Shown: positions 60,382 through 64,000 of the stretch, piece after piece | Position numbering within the stretch: position 1 is the first letter of the stretch | Layout of the letters: each line of letters starts with the position of its first letter | Assembly: GCA_937928545.1 (NCBI GenBank) | Contig: CALGJQ010000017.1 | Span: forward strand, 62,001-126,000 | Reading direction: 5' to 3' | DNA: 64,000 nt | DNA from: an uncultured Verrucomicrobiales bacterium | Lineage (GTDB): Bacteria > Verrucomicrobiota > Verrucomicrobiia > Verrucomicrobiales > Akkermansiaceae | Position numbers and translations under genes: made by a program | Notes under the pieces: generated by a model | Told to the model about the DNA's origin: nothing | The model's input: the letters and a program-made list of their open reading frames with translations, nothing else | The model's database searches: none

Positions 60382-63365
60382 CGGTGAAAGCGGTGGAGGT
60401 GGATTTCCAGCGGGAAGTGCGTCCTATTCTTTCGGATAAGTGCTTTTTTTGCCATGGATTCGATCCGGAGACGCGGGAGGCGGATTTACGATTGGATACG
60501 CCGGAGGGAGCTTATGAAGATTTGGGTGGGTATGCGGCGGTAGTTCCGGGGAAGGTTGAGGAATCGGAACTTTACCGTAGGATCACGAGTAAGAAGAAGA
60601 GCGAGATCATGCCGACGCCGGAGTCGCATAAGTCGCTTTCGGCTAAAGAAATTGAGATCCTTAAAAAATGGATCGAGCAAGGAGCGGGCTATGAAGAACA
60701 CTGGGCTTATCAACCGGTCAAAAAGGAAGAGGCTCCCGAGGGGGAAGAGGTTGATCACTTCATCACGGAAGGTTGGGAGAAATCTGAGGTCGAGGGAAGC
60801 GAGCAGGCCGATAAGGCGACTTTGATTCGGAGGCTTTCGTGGGACTTGCGTGGGGTTCCTCCGACGAGCGAAGAGACGGAAGCATTTTTAAATGACAGTT
60901 CTCCGGAGGCGTGGAGTGCTCAGGTGGAGCGCTTTTTGGCTGATCCAAAATATGGTGAGCGGATGGCGGTGTGGTGGCTGGATCTGGTGCGTTATGCCGA
61001 TACGATTGGATACCATAGTGATAATGAGATGAAGGTCTCACCTTATCGCGATTACGTGATCAATGCTTTTAATACGAACAAGAGCTTTGATGATTTTACG
61101 ATCGAGCAGCTGGCGGGTGATTTACTTGAGAATCCGACTCTCGAGCAGAAAGTGGCTTCGGGTTATAATCGTCTTTTGCAGACGACTGAGGAAGGGGGAG
61201 CGCAAGAGAAGGAGTATCGAGCGATCTATGCGGCTGATCGGGTGAGGAATGTTTCGGAGGTATGGTTGGGGTCGACGATTGGTTGTGCGCAGTGCCACGA
61301 TCACAAATACGATCCATTTACGGCGAAGGACTTTCACGCTATGGCGGCCTTTTTTGATGATCTCAAGGAAGCCGGGATCGGAAAACGGAGGCCTAATTTG
61401 ATCGTGCCAACGGCGGAGGAATCGGCACGAGTGGCTCAGTTGAAAAAGGAACTTGAGAGCGGAAGTGTAGAGGCGCTTGTCAAAAGAGACCCGCAGTTCC
61501 GAGCGAAGATTGAGGCTGATCGAGAGCGTTGGCTCGCGGAAGGGAAGTTGATCGAGACGACTTGGCGGATGGGGAGCTTGAGTGATCTGAAAGCTCCCAA
61601 TGGGACAAAGCTTAAAATCCAGAAGGATGGGTCGGTATTAGAATCTGGAAAAGTTCCTGATCAGGCGAGTTATGGATTTCAACTGCGTTCGCAAGGAACG
61701 GTGGCGGCGATCCGAGTGGATGCGATGACTGATCCCTCTTTTGCGGAGCCGGGTGGGTTTTCGAGATCCAACGGGAATTTCGTGCTGACAGGGGTGGAGG
61801 TGAAGCAGAATGATAAGACTCTTAAACTTGTCAAAGCGGAGGCTAATTTTGAGCAGAAGGATTATCCCGCAAGTCATGCAATCGATGGAAAGAAGGAAAC
61901 TGGCTGGGCGGTTGGAGGACACACTCGTGAAGGGCGAAAAGGTATCCGACAGATTGCCTTTGTTTTGAAGGAGCCAGTGACGCTGAGTGGCGAGGAGTCG
62001 CTGACGGTGACGCTGCATTTCCAGTCGAAGTATAAAGGGCATACCATGGCGCGTTTTGCGGTGGCAGTGAGCGGTGACTCAAAGGTTGATCTAAAAAAAC
62101 CGGTGGGTCCGCCAGCGGAGATCATGGCGGCTCTTGAAGCGCCGGAGCGGAGTGCAGAGCAGGAGACATTGCTAAGAAAGTATCATCTCCAGATTTCGCC
62201 TGAGGCGGCTGGCGTTCGGAATAAGATGGAGGCATTACAAGCTGAGTTGGAAAAGGTGCAAAGCGGGATGCGCCGGATGTTGGTGTCCGAGGCGATTGCG
62301 GAACCACGGGTGACGCGTCTGCTTCATCGGGGAAATTGGATGGATGAAAGTGGTGAGGTGGTCATGCCCGCCGTTCCGGAGTTTTTGAAGGAGGATACTT
62401 CTTGGGAAATTGAGGGGCGTGCGAGTCGATTGGATCTTGCAAAGTGGATTTTACATGAGAAAAATCCACTGACGGCGCGATCAACCATGAATCGCTTGTG
62501 GAGGATCTTCTTTGGACGTGGTTTATCGGGGAATGTGACCGACCTTGGTGGCCAGGGTCAGGTGCCATCTCATCCTGAGTTGCTCGATTGGTTGTCGGTG
62601 GATTTCCGCGAAGGGGGCTGGGACTTTAAGCGGATGGTGCGAAAGATCGTCATGAGTGAGGCCTATCAGCAGAGGTCTGAAGTGGACTCCTTGATGCGTG
62701 AAAAAGATCCGGCCAACGAGTTGATTGCTAGACAGGGGCGTTGGAGAGTGGAGGCGGAATTCGTTCGCGATTCAGCTTTGCAGCTCGCTGGGATTTTAAA
62801 AGACGATGAGCTGGGAGGGGAAAGTGTGAAGCCTTACCAGCCTGATGGCTTTTGGCAGCATCTCAATTTCCCTAAAAGAACGTGGAAGCAAAGTGAGGGG
62901 GATGATCTCTACCGTCGCAGTCTTTACACGTTTTGGTGCCGCAGCTTTTTGCATCCTTCAATGGTGGCGTTTGATGCCCCGAGTCGTGAGGAATGCTCGG
63001 CAGAGCGTGCGCGGTCAAATATCCCACAGCAGGCGCTTGCGATGTTGAACGATCCTATTTTTGTGGAGGCTTCTCGTGTCTTTGGGGCGAGGTTAGCTCA
63101 GCAAGATGGCGATGTGAGAGCTAAGATTGCGTGGGGGATTCATGAGGCGTTTTCCCGTGAGGGGCACGAGGAGGAAATCGCAGTTTTGGAGCAGATTTAC
63201 CAAGCCCAGAAAGAGAAATTTGAAAATGAGCCCGAGGAGGCGAAGGCCTTTTTGAGCACCGGGAACTGGCCCGCTCCTGAGGGCTTATCTCCGGAGGAAG
63301 CGGCTGCTTGGGGACAGGTGGGACGCGTTATTTTAAATGCTTACGAGACAACTTCACGATTCTAG
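60339..63365 (+). CDS. PSCyt1/DUF1549/DUF1553 cytochrome-type protein
   Basis: A 1008-residue secreted protein. ATG 60339 starts a signal peptide (MIVRQFLFLFLVVTSVKA). A planctomycete-type cytochrome domain carries heme motif CFFCH (C35, C38, H39). DUF1549 (about 120-340) contains a second CxxCH (GCAQCHDHKYDPF). A non-catalytic-looking region about 440-590 (lectin-like) is followed by DUF1553 (about 690-1000; KWILHEKNPLTARSTMNRLW, NIPQQALAMLNDPIFVEAS). Such proteins are paired with DUF1501 proteins in Planctomycetes and Verrucomicrobia and linked by context to polysaccharide degradation. Confidence 0.95.
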   Translation: MIVRQFLFLFLVVTSVKAVEVDFQREVRPILSDKCFFCHGFDPETREADLRLDTPEGAYEDLGGYAAVVPGKVEESELYRRITSKKKSEIMPTPESHKSLSAKEIEILKKWIEQGAGYEEHWAYQPVKKEEAPEGEEVDHFITEGWEKSEVEGSEQADKATLIRRLSWDLRGVPPTSEETEAFLNDSSPEAWSAQVERFLADPKYGERMAVWWLDLVRYADTIGYHSDNEMKVSPYRDYVINAFNTNKSFDDFTIEQLAGDLLENPTLEQKVASGYNRLLQTTEEGGAQEKEYRAIYAADRVRNVSEVWLGSTIGCAQCHDHKYDPFTAKDFHAMAAFFDDLKEAGIGKRRPNLIVPTAEESARVAQLKKELESGSVEALVKRDPQFRAKIEADRERWLAEGKLIETTWRMGSLSDLKAPNGTKLKIQKDGSVLESGKVPDQASYGFQLRSQGTVAAIRVDAMTDPSFAEPGGFSRSNGNFVLTGVEVKQNDKTLKLVKAEANFEQKDYPASHAIDGKKETGWAVGGHTREGRKGIRQIAFVLKEPVTLSGEESLTVTLHFQSKYKGHTMARFAVAVSGDSKVDLKKPVGPPAEIMAALEAPERSAEQETLLRKYHLQISPEAAGVRNKMEALQAELEKVQSGMRRMLVSEAIAEPRVTRLLHRGNWMDESGEVVMPAVPEFLKEDTSWEIEGRASRLDLAKWILHEKNPLTARSTMNRLWRIFFGRGLSGNVTDLGGQGQVPSHPELLDWLSVDFREGGWDFKRMVRKIVMSEAYQQRSEVDSLMREKDPANELIARQGRWRVEAEFVRDSALQLAGILKDDELGGESVKPYQPDGFWQHLNFPKRTWKQSEGDDLYRRSLYTFWCRSFLHPSMVAFDAPSREECSAERARSNIPQQALAMLNDPIFVEASRVFGARLAQQDGDVRAKIAWGIHEAFSREGHEEEIAVLEQIYQAQKEKFENEPEEAKAFLSTGNWPAPEGLSPEEAAAWGQVGRVILNAYETTSRF

Positions 63366-63370
63366 GAACC

Positions 63371-64000
63371 ATGTTTGAGACAACCAATAGACGGACTTTT
63401 TTAAATCAATCAGCAGTCGGGATCGGCGCGCTGGCTTTGCAGAAACAGCTCCTCGCAGGTGAACTGCCGCATGGCTATCACACGGCGGGGCCAGCGAAGG
63501 CGAAGCGGGTGATTTTCTTATGCATGGCGGGTGGCCCTTCGCATTTGGAGACCTTAGATTATAAGCCAACCTTGGCGAAGATGGACGGGAAGCCGATGCC
63601 GGAGTCGATCACGAAGGGGCAGCCGATTGCGCAGTTGCAAGGGAAGCCTCTGACCTGTCTCGGACCGCAGTGGGAATTTGCGAAGTATGGTCAATCTGGG
63701 CAGGAGATTTCCTCCCAGCTGCCCTTTTTATCAAAGATGGCAGACGATATCGCAATCGTGAGATCGATGACCACGAAGCAGATTAACCACGATCCGGCGC
63801 ATACCTTTATGAACTGTGGGACGCAGATTTCGGGGCGTCCTTGTATGGGTTCATGGATTCAGTATGGCTTGGGGAGCGAGACCAAAGATCTCCCCGGATT
63901 TGTGGTGCTGACGTCGGTTGGAGGTGGCCAAAATCAACCGCTGGCATCGCGTCAGTGGCATAGTGGTTTTCTGCCGAGCAAGTATCAGGGGGTGCGTTTT
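63371..64000 (+). CDS. DUF1501 family protein, 3' end outside window
   Basis: The frame opens with ATG 63371, five bases after the PSCyt1 stop, and runs open for 210 codons. A Tat-like N-terminus (NRRTFLNQSAVGIGALAL) is followed by the DUF1501 core: KAKRVIFLCMAGGPSHLETL, DYKPTLAKMDGKPMPES, DIAIVRSMTTKQINHDPAHT and GRPCMGSWIQYGLGSETKDL. DUF1501 is an alkaline-phosphatase-superfamily relative of sulfatases. The pair with the PSCyt1 gene is a classic operon of this phylum. The C-terminal half is outside. Confidence 0.95.
   Translation, partial: MFETTNRRTFLNQSAVGIGALALQKQLLAGELPHGYHTAGPAKAKRVIFLCMAGGPSHLETLDYKPTLAKMDGKPMPESITKGQPIAQLQGKPLTCLGPQWEFAKYGQSGQEISSQLPFLSKMADDIAIVRSMTTKQINHDPAHTFMNCGTQISGRPCMGSWIQYGLGSETKDLPGFVVLTSVGGGQNQPLASRQWHSGFLPSKYQGVRF

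Overview
The window reads as chromosomal DNA of a Verrucomicrobiota bacterium, probably Verrucomicrobiales. The grounds are a planctomycete/verrucomicrobial-type pair at the right end (a PSCyt1-DUF1549-DUF1553 protein followed by a DUF1501 protein), an ECF sigma factor overlapping a Ser/Thr kinase gene, a secreted protein with a C-terminal domain I associate with this phylum, and starts that almost never carry a Shine-Dalgarno motif. GC is moderate and coding density high. I see no rRNA, CRISPR array, prophage or intact insertion sequence. The assignment is inference from gene content; no 16S gene is present.

Layout. 1-6.5 kb, minus strand: a partial YdjY-domain protein, an anchored hypothetical protein, rplS, a 30-residue lipoprotein outside normal ORF size limits, two small membrane proteins and an orphan RND pump. 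6.6-10.5 kb: argG, a secreted hypothetical protein, an RlmD/TrmA-type RNA methyltransferase and a Pro-rich lipoprotein. 10.5-12 kb: a CbiX-type chelatase overlapping a DR2241-like Cys4 protein. 12.1-19.4 kb: the cell-shape operon mreB-mreC-mreD-mrdA followed by RNase G/E and a lipoprotein hydrolase. 19.5-22.8 kb: parA, proC and a low-GC methyltransferase/glycosyltransferase fusion. 23-31.6 kb: mixed housekeeping (dnaX, Bax inhibitor-1, an EEP nuclease, free-methionine sulfoxide reductase) and an envelope/sensor-like pair resembling cyanobacterial OmpA-associated proteins. 31.8-35.5 kb: sigma factor, kinase and OsmC with overlapping frames. 35.6-38.4 kb: hpf, rho, then divergently rpmG-rpsR. 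38.5-43.1 kb: Na+/alanine symporter, UvrD-type helicase and a double retropepsin lipoprotein. 43.1-49.5 kb: a CAU tRNA, a YhcG-family nuclease, AEC transporter, DUF6607 protein, P-loop kinase, prmA and an aspartate aminotransferase. 49.5-54.1 kb: an accessory stretch with REPIN-like palindromes, a decayed tatD duplicate, two large tandem hypothetical proteins and VanW. 54-60.4 kb: a compact eight-gene minus-strand operon (exonuclease, aroB, MBL hydrolase, SecDF-P1-like protein, M23 peptidase, RidA, mnmH, tatD). 60.3 kb to the end: the cytochrome-type PSCyt1 protein and a partial DUF1501 protein.

Most genes are translation-coupled neighbours with 4-nt ATGA or 1-nt TAATG overlaps, or gaps below 20 nt. 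The most unusual signals are: a 25-bp palindromic repeat family that supplies the stop codon and the last residues (TELGL) of unrelated minus-strand genes; a tatD 3' fragment duplicated together with that repeat; the cyanobacteria-like sensor pair; the methyltransferase-GT32 fusion; and the near absence of Shine-Dalgarno motifs.
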